Below, piece after piece: positions 18,686 to 25,929 of a stretch of DNA of 64,000 bases. The notes beneath the pieces are model-generated. The model was given only the letters and a program-made list of their open reading frames with translations, searched no databases and was not told the origin of the DNA. The position numbers and the translations under genes were made by a program. Source of the stretch: Niastella vici (lineage in GTDB: Bacteria > Bacteroidota > Bacteroidia > Chitinophagales > Chitinophagaceae); contig NZ_LVYD01000061.1 in assembly GCF_002077945.1 (NCBI RefSeq), positions 1 to 64,000 of the forward strand, read 5' to 3'. The number at the start of each line of letters is the position of its first letter. The stretch's first letter is position 1.

Positions 18686-18931
18686 TTACTGTTTTTGTTG
18701 TTGATAGTTGTAGAACCTGAAATTAAAATTTCCCTGTTCCCTGTAATAATAACTCTTGCATTTGCCGCAATAACATAGCGGGGCCCCCATCTTTTTTAAC
18801 AGATTGAGATAATTGTGTATTTGCCTTTCTGAAACCCGGATTTTTTTTGATAGTTCAGAAGGCGTGCCAGTGTTTTTTTTGGCAATTAGCCGGTCAATAC
18901 GTTCTAATCGTTCGATAATTTTAAAAGACAT
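18686..18931 (-). CDS. Small HTH transcriptional regulator
   Basis: 81 residues. Residues about 5-50 fit an HTH_11/DeoR-like fold: ERLERIDRLI, then TPSELSKKIRVSERQIHNYL as helix-turn-helix. The tail carries LCYCGKCKSYYY with three closely spaced cysteines that could hold a metal or sense redox state. It is the first gene of the leftward operon and ends one base before the membrane-protein gene. Control of its own operon is the simplest inference. Confidence 0.7.
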   Translation of the reverse strand: MSFKIIERLERIDRLIAKKNTGTPSELSKKIRVSERQIHNYLNLLKKMGAPLCYCGKCKSYYYREQGNFNFRFYNYQQQKQ

Positions 18932-19028
18932 GTTGTTAGCGTGTGTTGGGCGGTATTATGTACATTATTTCAACGAATTTCTGATTACCCCCTACAGCTT
19001 CCTAGTGTTTTATATTTGACCCTAGAGA

Positions 19029-19060
19029 AAAAGCGGACATCCTGCCTTTAAAACGGACAC
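19029..19060 (-). mobile_element. IS21-like terminal sequence remnant
   Basis: On the minus strand TGTCCGTTTTAAAGGCAGGA is followed directly by TGTCCGCTTTTTC, so the TGTCCG hexamer repeats at exactly 20-bp spacing. IS21-family ends carry tandem terminal repeats of this style. No transposase gene is present, so this is at best a relic; the family call is by resemblance. Confidence 0.35.
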
Positions 19061-19090
19061 ATCGTGAGAATTTTCCTTTGATTGCGATGA

Positions 19091-19175
19091 TTTAAAGTTA
19101 CCAGCATAAAACAATTCTTTTTGGAAATTCAGGAGGGGGGTAAACTCCCAAAAAGGGGGGTGGAAACGCCAAATG
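19091..19175. repeat. 85-bp dispersed repeat, copy 1
   Basis: Shares its length and most bases with 48565-48649: both contain TAAAG-TACCAG, AATTCAGG, GGGGGGTAAACTCCCAAAA, a G run, and GAAACGCCAAATG. The G/C-rich core can form a small hairpin. It lies beside the IS-like end motifs. Confidence 0.8.
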
Positions 19176-19374
19176 GGCCGCGGGAGGCGATGAAATTCGT
19201 TGTCAATCATCTATTATGAGAACAACGTACGCAGTACAAAATCGGATTAAATATAATATTAATACCTGAAACCACTGGGACGATCTTTTGTGGAAGTTCA
19301 ATCTATATCTATTCACACTTTGGTAAAGATTTATTAAAAATAATTATCAACCGAATGGTTGTCCCGATCTAAGT

Positions 19375-19382
19375 TATATTTG
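19375..19382 (+). promoter_or_regulatory. Candidate -7 box for the TlpA-like gene
   Basis: TATATTTG fits TANNTTTG and lies 98 bases upstream of the ATG at 19480. A -33 TTTG at 19-21 bases is not seen, so this is tentative. Confidence 0.35.
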
Positions 19383-19479
19383 GACTTCCTGACATTAACC
19401 AGGTTCCTGAAGGCTAACAGGTTCAGGAAAAATAACAATATTATTTGTAGCAAACCCGCTTACAGACCAAACGGCAATT

Positions 19480-20682
19480 ATGAGAACAATTTTTACCCTC
19501 ACACTATTTCTATTGTTACTGTTATTTAATAAATCCAATGCCCAGCAATATAACACAAAGGAACTCCTTGAAAAGATCGATAGATCTGTAAATAGCATTA
19601 CTGAAGGCCAGTTCACTTTGCATAACACCATCTCTAAGATCTCCGTGGGCGAAGACACGACAAAGCGTGCGAAATATTCAATTTGTTCTTTTAAAAGACT
19701 GAAGTCTGATTCGCTAACCGGTTACCAGTTGTCTTCGTTTCACAATGACGGCTATCAGCAGCTGTATGACGGGAATGCATTGTTTACAGTAACTCCCTGG
19801 GACAAAATTTTACAAATTACTTACAGCGAAAAATACCCGGACAAAATAAAAGACCTGGCTAACGATTATTTCATTTTCCCCTTATTTAAGTACCTGAATA
19901 AGCACATCCAGCATTTCAATAATGACAAACTGTTAAGCAAGGTTACATTGCTTGGCATTGAATCTTTCAACGGCGAGAATTATTATAAACTACAAACCAA
20001 TGCTTCCCGGCCTTCAGATAAAAACAAAACTGAGGTATACTTTTTTATTTCAACCAGCACTTTTCTGCCTGTCAGGCAAGTTGTAAAATTTGAAAACATT
20101 ATCGGGCAGGCGAAGGAAATACAGACATTCGACTACTGGATCACCGATTTAAAACCTGCACCTGTTGCCAAAAACCAGTTTTCTAAAGAAATATTAGCTG
20201 CATATAATAAAGAGAAACTGTATGACCCTTCCGGCGACAAACATGAAAGCAAGTTACTTGCTGTCGGAACTGTGGCGCCGGATTGGGAACTGCCTTTACT
20301 GTCGGGCGGTAAATTACAATTGGAAGCTCTAAAAGGTAAGATCGTCATCCTGGACTTTTGGTATAAAGCATGTGCGCCCTGCCAAAAACAAATGCTTTCC
20401 TTACAAAAATTACACGACAAATTTGAAAAGAACAAGGTCATGTTCATCAGTGTCAATACCATTGATGACCCTGTAAAAGATAAACTGGAATTGTTTCTAA
20501 AAAACAGGAACATTACAATCCCATGTGTATACAATGGCAAGTCGATCGAAAGTAAATATGGCATTTATGGCTCACCAGCTTTGATCATGATAGATAAGGA
20601 GGGCAAAATTATATTTACTGTTGACGGCTATTCAAATACCCTACTCGAAGACGTTTCGAAAGTAATTGAGCAGCATCAATAA
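19480..20682 (+). CDS. TlpA-type thiol-disulfide oxidoreductase with N-terminal LolA-like domain
   Basis: 400 residues with a signal peptide ending near SNAQ. Residues about 25-245 form a beta-rich domain resembling LolA-like/outer-membrane-sorting folds found N-terminal to Bacteroidota TlpA proteins. Residues about 260-400 are a TlpA/thioredoxin domain: VAPDWELPLLSGG, then DFWYKACAPCQKQM with the CAPC site, and YGSPALIMID with a cis-Pro after Ser. It should act in the periplasm as a disulfide reductase. It is the only major plus-strand gene and is divergent from the Cys-rich peptide operon; a shared job in cysteine handling is possible but not shown. Confidence 0.8.
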   Translation: MRTIFTLTLFLLLLLFNKSNAQQYNTKELLEKIDRSVNSITEGQFTLHNTISKISVGEDTTKRAKYSICSFKRLKSDSLTGYQLSSFHNDGYQQLYDGNALFTVTPWDKILQITYSEKYPDKIKDLANDYFIFPLFKYLNKHIQHFNNDKLLSKVTLLGIESFNGENYYKLQTNASRPSDKNKTEVYFFISTSTFLPVRQVVKFENIIGQAKEIQTFDYWITDLKPAPVAKNQFSKEILAAYNKEKLYDPSGDKHESKLLAVGTVAPDWELPLLSGGKLQLEALKGKIVILDFWYKACAPCQKQMLSLQKLHDKFEKNKVMFISVNTIDDPVKDKLELFLKNRNITIPCVYNGKSIESKYGIYGSPALIMIDKEGKIIFTVDGYSNTLLEDVSKVIEQHQ

Positions 20683-20689
20683 TACCAAA

Positions 20690-21070
20690 CTATAACGTCT
20701 TCTGCAAATGTCTGCGCCGCCTGCTTACAGGCACATCCATACGTTTTGCGTCGAAGATAACCGCCGTTTTGCCGTTTATAACTCTCCGGTTTATGTGTGT
20801 TGTCGATTTGAGAAACGTTTATCGCTTTATCGATAAAAAAATGAAATGCAATTTTTTTTCGCCTGTGTTCCAGTTGCAGGTACTCTGTATCAGGATGCAG
20901 CTCATCCTGCAGACAAACAATTCTTTCTTACCTTAATCGATGCCATTGCGCATAAAGCTGGCTATATCGCTAATATAATTATTCGCTTCGCTGCTGTTAT
21001 TGCCGTTAACGGTTCCCTGTATGGCATGAAGCGAATTAAATAGAAAATGCGGATTCAACCCGTTACATTT
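20690..21070 (-). pseudogene. Decayed LytS-type histidine kinase fused to the tail of a LytTR regulator
   Basis: Read on the minus strand, 21061 leftwards gives LNPHFLFNSLHAIQG and ISDIASFMRNGID, the phospho-acceptor region of LytS/YehU-type kinases. After a stop and frame change it continues LQDELH, EYLQLEHRRKKIAF and IDKAINVSQI. The ATP-binding half is missing; the sequence then becomes VINGKTAVIFDAKRMDVPVS followed by RRRRHLQKTL and a stop (20690-20692), a LytTR DNA-binding C-terminus. So one deletion joined kinase and response regulator, with further frameshifts. It abuts the GH43 gene end. The plus-strand frame at 20846-21043 is its shadow. Confidence 0.85.
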
Positions 21071-21080
21071 TCCGGCTTTA

Positions 21081-22685
21081 TTACTTATAATCATATCGAA
21101 ACCAGTCAACATCTACATACCCCTTATCCTCTGTAGTATTGAAATTAAAGATCCCGATACGGTCTCCCCGGTAGCCGCCCCAGGTGAGTTGATAAGTACT
21201 TTCAAGCGTTTGATAAGATTTGCCGTCTGTACTAAAAGCATAACGGCTTACTCCGTTGGCATCCCAGGTGGAGCGAAGCCAGACCGACTTTCCGGTAACA
21301 ATGACAACTGTACTATCTTTCCCATTATCGGAATACACCAAGCTGCGTATCCCGTTTTCCTGTCTGATACCGAACAGGCTATTGCTCGTAGTTGAAAAAT
21401 GTGTCAATCCGCTGAATTGGCCATCGGCCATGCCGCTAAGGTCTATTTTTACCGCTGCCATATTGGAAGGCGTACGCATACTGCGTTGTGTGAGTGTGTT
21501 TCCTGCACGAAGTATAATACTTCTTTTATTGTTCGAGTCAATGGGCATAAAAGCATACAACCTCAAAAACCCTTTTCGCTCTGTCAAAGACCATTTGCCA
21601 ACCCGTGGTTGATAGTTCCATTCCCATTGAACATTTACTTTTTGGGCATTGAAGGCATCGGAAGTCTGAATCGAAATTTTTCTTTTAGCGGATACAGGTT
21701 TTGTACCCCGCCAAACCATCCGCCCTATTGTGTCGGCGCCTGGCTCGCCAATGACCGGCCAGCCATTTATCCAGTGAACAGGCAACAAACTGGCCGGGCG
21801 TCCTTCCCAATCCCCACTGCCATGGTGCGTGAGAAAATACCATTTACCGGTTGGCGTCTGCATTAATCCGCCCTGGTTCGGTTCCCTGTCAACTTTCCCG
21901 TCAACATGATCTAATTGCCTGATGTTCCAGGGGCCATAGATGTTTTTTGAACGTTCCATCATGATCACCCGGCCTTCCGGTTTCACTTCGCTGAAATAGT
22001 GGTAATAAAGCCCATTGATCTTATACAGCTTGTTGGCTTCACTCCCTGGTGATTGATGGATGATGGAATCAGACTCCATGATGAGACTTCTTCCATCGGG
22101 CGCCATTTTAAATAAATGAATGTTGTACTTTTTATTGTTTTTAGGATCAACCGCAAAATTGGTGGCAATAAAATAGAGCTGTCCATCGTCATCACAAAAC
22201 GAACAGCAGTCGTCCCAACCAGTTACTTTCCATAATTGATGAACCGGCTCCCATGGCCCCGCAGGATTCGCAGCGGAACTCATAAAGAAACCATCATCAG
22301 GTGTACCGAAATACACCCAAAATTTATTCTTATAATACCTGATGGAACCTGCCCAAATGCCTTTGCCATAACAATTCATGCGGTCCCAGTTCAATTGCGG
22401 ACTTATGCGGGTGAGGTCATCCACCACATGACCGGCAATTTCCCAGTTAACGAGATCTTTGGAATGCAGCACTACCATGCCCGGCGAAAATTGCATGGTA
22501 GAAGAGATGGCGTAATAATCATCGCCTACCCGTATGGCATCGAGATCGCTGTAATCTGCGGGAAGAACCGGATTAACATACGTTCCATTTCCCTGGTCGC
22601 CCCAGTTCCCATTCATTTGAGCGTTTGAAAATACACAAGCCAATTGCAGGCAAAACAACAGCGATAAAGATTGAAGCCGAATCAT
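21081..22685 (-). CDS. GH43 glycosidase with C-terminal beta-sandwich (beta-xylosidase/arabinofuranosidase type)
   Basis: 534 residues from the ATG at 22685, which gives the signal peptide MIRLQSLSLLFCLQL...SNAQ; the longer frame reads back through the upstream gene's end. The five-bladed catalytic domain has NPVLPADYSDLDAIRV (general base Asp), FCDDDGQLYFIAT (pKa-modulating Asp) and HQSPGSEANKLYKINGLYY (acid Glu). The last 190 residues match the concanavalin-like domain attached to GH43 beta-xylosidases. The product probably removes xylose or arabinose from oligosaccharides in the periplasm. It is the last gene of the large leftward locus, 23 bases after the other GH43. Confidence 0.88.
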   Translation of the reverse strand: MIRLQSLSLLFCLQLACVFSNAQMNGNWGDQGNGTYVNPVLPADYSDLDAIRVGDDYYAISSTMQFSPGMVVLHSKDLVNWEIAGHVVDDLTRISPQLNWDRMNCYGKGIWAGSIRYYKNKFWVYFGTPDDGFFMSSAANPAGPWEPVHQLWKVTGWDDCCSFCDDDGQLYFIATNFAVDPKNNKKYNIHLFKMAPDGRSLIMESDSIIHQSPGSEANKLYKINGLYYHYFSEVKPEGRVIMMERSKNIYGPWNIRQLDHVDGKVDREPNQGGLMQTPTGKWYFLTHHGSGDWEGRPASLLPVHWINGWPVIGEPGADTIGRMVWRGTKPVSAKRKISIQTSDAFNAQKVNVQWEWNYQPRVGKWSLTERKGFLRLYAFMPIDSNNKRSIILRAGNTLTQRSMRTPSNMAAVKIDLSGMADGQFSGLTHFSTTSNSLFGIRQENGIRSLVYSDNGKDSTVVIVTGKSVWLRSTWDANGVSRYAFSTDGKSYQTLESTYQLTWGGYRGDRIGIFNFNTTEDKGYVDVDWFRYDYK

Positions 22686-22708
22686 CTGAAAATAAAGCCG
22701 TTTAGTTT

Positions 22709-24097
22709 TTAATAAATATGCCACTCCCAAATACCCCTGACGCCACTTAAAATTTTCACCCGTAAATAGCGGGCTTTTATATTCAACCTGTCTGTATGAG
22801 GCGATTGAACAATAACCTGCTGGTGCCCACCGCAAGGCTTCCATGCTTTACCATCGACGGAATACTCAAGCCGGTAAGCATGCCCTGCAGTAGGGCGAAC
22901 AAAATACAGGTCACTGCGTTTGATCAGTTGCGACTTACCTACATCTGCAATGATCCAGGCGGTTGAATCTTCAGCAGCAGCCATCCACCTCGAGCCATTT
23001 GCCGCATCGAAAGCAAACTGCGGAGAAAAGGATTCTGTTCTTTTAAACAAAGAATCCTGATTACGTTTAATGTTCAAATCAGCGCGAACACCTGATGCTG
23101 TTGCGTTCACGACCGGGATCCTTTTTTCCCGTGGTACAGGATGCAGAGCGCCTACCCCATTCATCGTCAGATCAACCGGGCGAATGGTGCCATCTTCGTT
23201 AAACTGCAGCTTGTTCACATAAGTTTGCCGGTTGGTGCTTCTGCGGCCAAATTCCAGATAGGCAAAATAATAATCATCGGTGCCCGGCACATTGAAGACA
23301 CAACCATGGCCCGGACCAAAGATCTGGCGTTCATAATTGGTAGTGGCGATAATATCATTCTCAGGAAATTCGAACGGGCCCAGCGGTGATGTTTTGCTCA
23401 TTCCATAAGCATATTGGTATTTTTCATCACCGCCCAGGGTATATAAGTAGTAATAAATTCCTTTTCGTTTAAAAAAGATGGGCCCCTCAGAATAACCTTG
23501 CCGTTTTGTAGAGATCTGAATAACTGTAGCAGTATCTACAGAAACCATATCGCGGTTCAGTTTAGCCGCAAACCGGCGCTGCCAGAAAACATAGGGCTGT
23601 CCATCATCGTCAATAAAAATTTCCGCATCTATACCGGCCGGGCCTTTGGGGTCTCTCGATTGTAATAAGGTAGCCGATGTAAAAGTTTTAGAAAACGTAT
23701 CAACACCTTTTGCCAGTTTAAATGGCCCGTCTGGCGAACTGGCAACGGCCGGATACATGAAACCGTTCACCGTTGGATAAATGTAGTATTTGCCGTTGGC
23801 AGCTACAGCCTTGCTGGGCGCCCAGTATTTTTGCCCCACGGCAGAGGGGAAATAAAAACCCGAAAAACTCCAGTGCACAAAGTCTTTCGATTTCCAGACT
23901 ACCGGTGGGCCGGATGTTTTTAACCCCTGATCGTATCCATCGGTTGTTGCATAACAATAAAACGTTCCGTTGATCTCCTGGATGCTGGCATCAGCGATCA
24001 TATCGGGAACCAACGCATGACCGAAAGGATTTTCACTTTGAGCTGTTGCCGAAAGAACAATAGTCCACAAAAAGCAACTGAATATTATTTTCATCAT
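22709..24097 (-). CDS. GH43-like glycosidase with C-terminal F5/8-type (discoidin) domain
   Basis: 462 residues from the first of two adjacent ATGs (MMKIIFSCFLW, signal ending SATAQ). The catalytic propeller contains PDMIADASIQEINGTFYCY (base Asp), DAEIFIDDDGQPYVFWQRRF and SEGPIFFKRKGIYYYLYT (acid Glu), typical of GH43. Residues about 340-462 resemble a discoidin/F5-8C carbohydrate-binding module (WIIADVGKSQLIKRSDLYF, YRLEYSVDGKAWKPCG). It follows GH29 by 39 bases. Substrate is probably an arabinosyl, xylosyl or galactosyl side chain; no finer call is made. Confidence 0.85.
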   Translation of the reverse strand: MMKIIFSCFLWTIVLSATAQSENPFGHALVPDMIADASIQEINGTFYCYATTDGYDQGLKTSGPPVVWKSKDFVHWSFSGFYFPSAVGQKYWAPSKAVAANGKYYIYPTVNGFMYPAVASSPDGPFKLAKGVDTFSKTFTSATLLQSRDPKGPAGIDAEIFIDDDGQPYVFWQRRFAAKLNRDMVSVDTATVIQISTKRQGYSEGPIFFKRKGIYYYLYTLGGDEKYQYAYGMSKTSPLGPFEFPENDIIATTNYERQIFGPGHGCVFNVPGTDDYYFAYLEFGRRSTNRQTYVNKLQFNEDGTIRPVDLTMNGVGALHPVPREKRIPVVNATASGVRADLNIKRNQDSLFKRTESFSPQFAFDAANGSRWMAAAEDSTAWIIADVGKSQLIKRSDLYFVRPTAGHAYRLEYSVDGKAWKPCGGHQQVIVQSPHTDRLNIKARYLRVKILSGVRGIWEWHIY

Positions 24098-24136
24098 AAC
24101 ACAAACGTAAAAATTAATTTTCACCAACAGCCGTTC

Positions 24137-25798
24137 TTATGAAAGTACTTTTACCGCATTTGCGTACGTCAATTCATCAGAAGCTTTTTCAGGTAATGAA
24201 ACAATCAACCCATTTTCATTTCTTTCGAAGGTGAGCGATTGTTTTGCAGGCACCCACTCCACCTTTTGAATTTCCTGCTGAAAATACTGGCTGTTCTTTG
24301 CCAGGCTTTTTATAACCAGCTTTCCATTTTCAGGCCAGCCCATGGCAGTTGCATAAAGCACATCGCCTTTTGTTGCAAAGCGAATGTCTTCATGGGTGAA
24401 TGCTTTTCCTTTCCCTTCATTAAATCCTTGTGCATTGAGCTGCGCCGCGGCTTGTTGTGCAGGTCCTTCACCAAATATTTTCCAGGGCCGGGTGGCATAA
24501 ATGCTTTCGCTGTTTGCTTTCATCCAGGCGCCTATTTCTTCAACGATCTTTCTTTCTTTTTCATCTATTGTGCCATCGCCCCGCACCGGGATGTTGAGCA
24601 TTAAATTCCCATTCTTGCTTACTATATCAACCAAGGTTTGAATAACAGTCTTTGCTGTTTTGTACCCATTTCGCTCATAGATCGCACGTTCATAGTGCCA
24701 GCCTCCGATGCAGGTATCGGTTTGCCAGGGCAATGGTTGGATCTCATTCGCCTGTCCTCTTTCAATATCCCATACCATGGCCTTGCGCTGGTTCTCATCC
24801 AAAATTTTTCCATTGATCACTGCCCGAAGCTCCCCATGGTCTTTAATGCTTTTGTTATACAGGTGGGCGGCAATGCGCAAACCGGCGTCACTAATGGGCC
24901 AGAATGGCAGTTGCGAATCGTCGAAATAAAGCACGTCAGGATCGTACTTGTTGATAAGGTCAATGGTGCGGTTGTAAAATTTTTCAATGTAGGCTTTGTC
25001 TGGCTCACAAACACCATTACCCCATCCCCACTGCCGGTGAATGGAGCCGTCATTCCAACTGTTTTCACTCAAAGGATGGTTTTGTGCATACAGTTCCTGC
25101 GGATCCAACCCCTCCCACCATTTTCCCTTGCCATCTGCTTTGGTCAAATTTCCATCATACGGAACACCTGCATATTGACCGTTTTTGTCGGACCGTTGCG
25201 CCGATTCATACCAGCGCCAGGCATGTGAGGCATGCACACTTACCCCAAACGGAAGTCCATTCTTTTTTGCCGCTTTTGCCCAACCACCGATGATATCTTT
25301 TTTGGGACCGATCTTAGTAGCGTTCCATTGCTTTTGATACCTGCTATCATACATATCAAAATTGTCGTGGTGGTTGGCCATCGCCATAAAATATTGCGCA
25401 CCCGCATTTTTATACAAACTCACCAATTCCTCAGGGTTCCAGTTGGCTGCCTTCCACTCATTGATCACATCCTTGAATCCAAACTTCGAAGGATGGCCAT
25501 ATTTTTCCAGGTGTATTTTATATTGCCGCGAACCTTCCTGGTACATGGCTCTTGCATACCAATCGCCGGCCTCCGGCTCACATTGCGGCCCCCAATGTGC
25601 CCACATACCAAATTTTGCGTCCTGGAACCAACCGGGTGTTTTATAATTCTGCAAGGATTCCCAGGTAGGTTTAAAGGGTCCTTTTGCAATAGGCTCGCCC
25701 GAATATTCGGTTTGCAAAAGATCGTTGCCTACTACACGGGATAACCATAGTGAAGGCAAGGTGGCTGCCATTCCTTTTATTAATGCTCTGCGCTTCAT
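24137..25798 (-). CDS. GH29 alpha-L-fucosidase
   Basis: 553 residues. The N-terminus has an RR pair and a hydrophobic stretch (MKRRALIKGMAATLPSLWLS) like a Tat signal. Motifs follow GH29: PGWFQDAKFGMWAHWGPQCE, YFMAMANHHDNFDMYDS, DVLYFDDSQLPFW (nucleophile Asp in this strand), and NGNLMLNIPVRGDGTI. The C-terminal part is a beta-sandwich. It releases alpha-linked L-fucose from glycans. It is embedded between the lyase and GH43 genes, and preceded by two hairpins at 25826-25873. A second fucosidase of family GH95 is at 54257-56743. Confidence 0.92.
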   Translation of the reverse strand: MKRRALIKGMAATLPSLWLSRVVGNDLLQTEYSGEPIAKGPFKPTWESLQNYKTPGWFQDAKFGMWAHWGPQCEPEAGDWYARAMYQEGSRQYKIHLEKYGHPSKFGFKDVINEWKAANWNPEELVSLYKNAGAQYFMAMANHHDNFDMYDSRYQKQWNATKIGPKKDIIGGWAKAAKKNGLPFGVSVHASHAWRWYESAQRSDKNGQYAGVPYDGNLTKADGKGKWWEGLDPQELYAQNHPLSENSWNDGSIHRQWGWGNGVCEPDKAYIEKFYNRTIDLINKYDPDVLYFDDSQLPFWPISDAGLRIAAHLYNKSIKDHGELRAVINGKILDENQRKAMVWDIERGQANEIQPLPWQTDTCIGGWHYERAIYERNGYKTAKTVIQTLVDIVSKNGNLMLNIPVRGDGTIDEKERKIVEEIGAWMKANSESIYATRPWKIFGEGPAQQAAAQLNAQGFNEGKGKAFTHEDIRFATKGDVLYATAMGWPENGKLVIKSLAKNSQYFQQEIQKVEWVPAKQSLTFERNENGLIVSLPEKASDELTYANAVKVLS

Positions 25799-25825
25799 TT
25801 TTTTAGATTAAAGATACTTTTATAT

Positions 25826-25873
25826 CCCTGAAATTTTCCAGGTTCAGGGACAGTAGCAGCAATGCTACCGTCC
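25826..25873 (-). promoter_or_regulatory. Two back-to-back stem-loops before the GH29 gene
   Basis: First inverted repeat CCCTGAA (25826-25832) with TTCAGGG (25843-25849); second GGAC-a-GTAGCA (25848-25858) with TGCTAC-c-GTCC (25863-25873), loop GCAA. They share two bases, so full pairing is mutually exclusive. No U tract follows on the coding strand. They lie in the 131-base gap between the lyase stop and the GH29 start and may set relative mRNA levels. Confidence 0.55.
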
Positions 25874-25929
25874 CGTACTGGATTCACCTCCTGACTATAC
25901 TTTACATTGAGAAACTGTCTGCAATTACA

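Larger units (their letters stand above)
18932..19479. other. Intergenic region between divergent genes, with IS-like debris
   Basis: 548 bases without a credible gene. It holds two tandem TGTCCG motifs (19034-19059), the 85-bp dispersed repeat (19091-19175), and an A/T-rich stretch (19200-19479) with a -7-like box for the plus-strand gene. The small minus-strand frame at 19022-19210 lies in the repeat and looks spurious. Confidence 0.6.

Noticed and set aside
19022..19210. Small minus-strand frame upstream of the HTH gene
   Set aside because: It lies within the IS-like motifs and the 85-bp repeat, has low-complexity residues and no homologue-like features.
20846..21043. Plus-strand 65-residue frame after the TlpA gene
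   Set aside because: The minus strand of the same DNA encodes clear histidine-kinase residues, so this is a shadow of a pseudogene.
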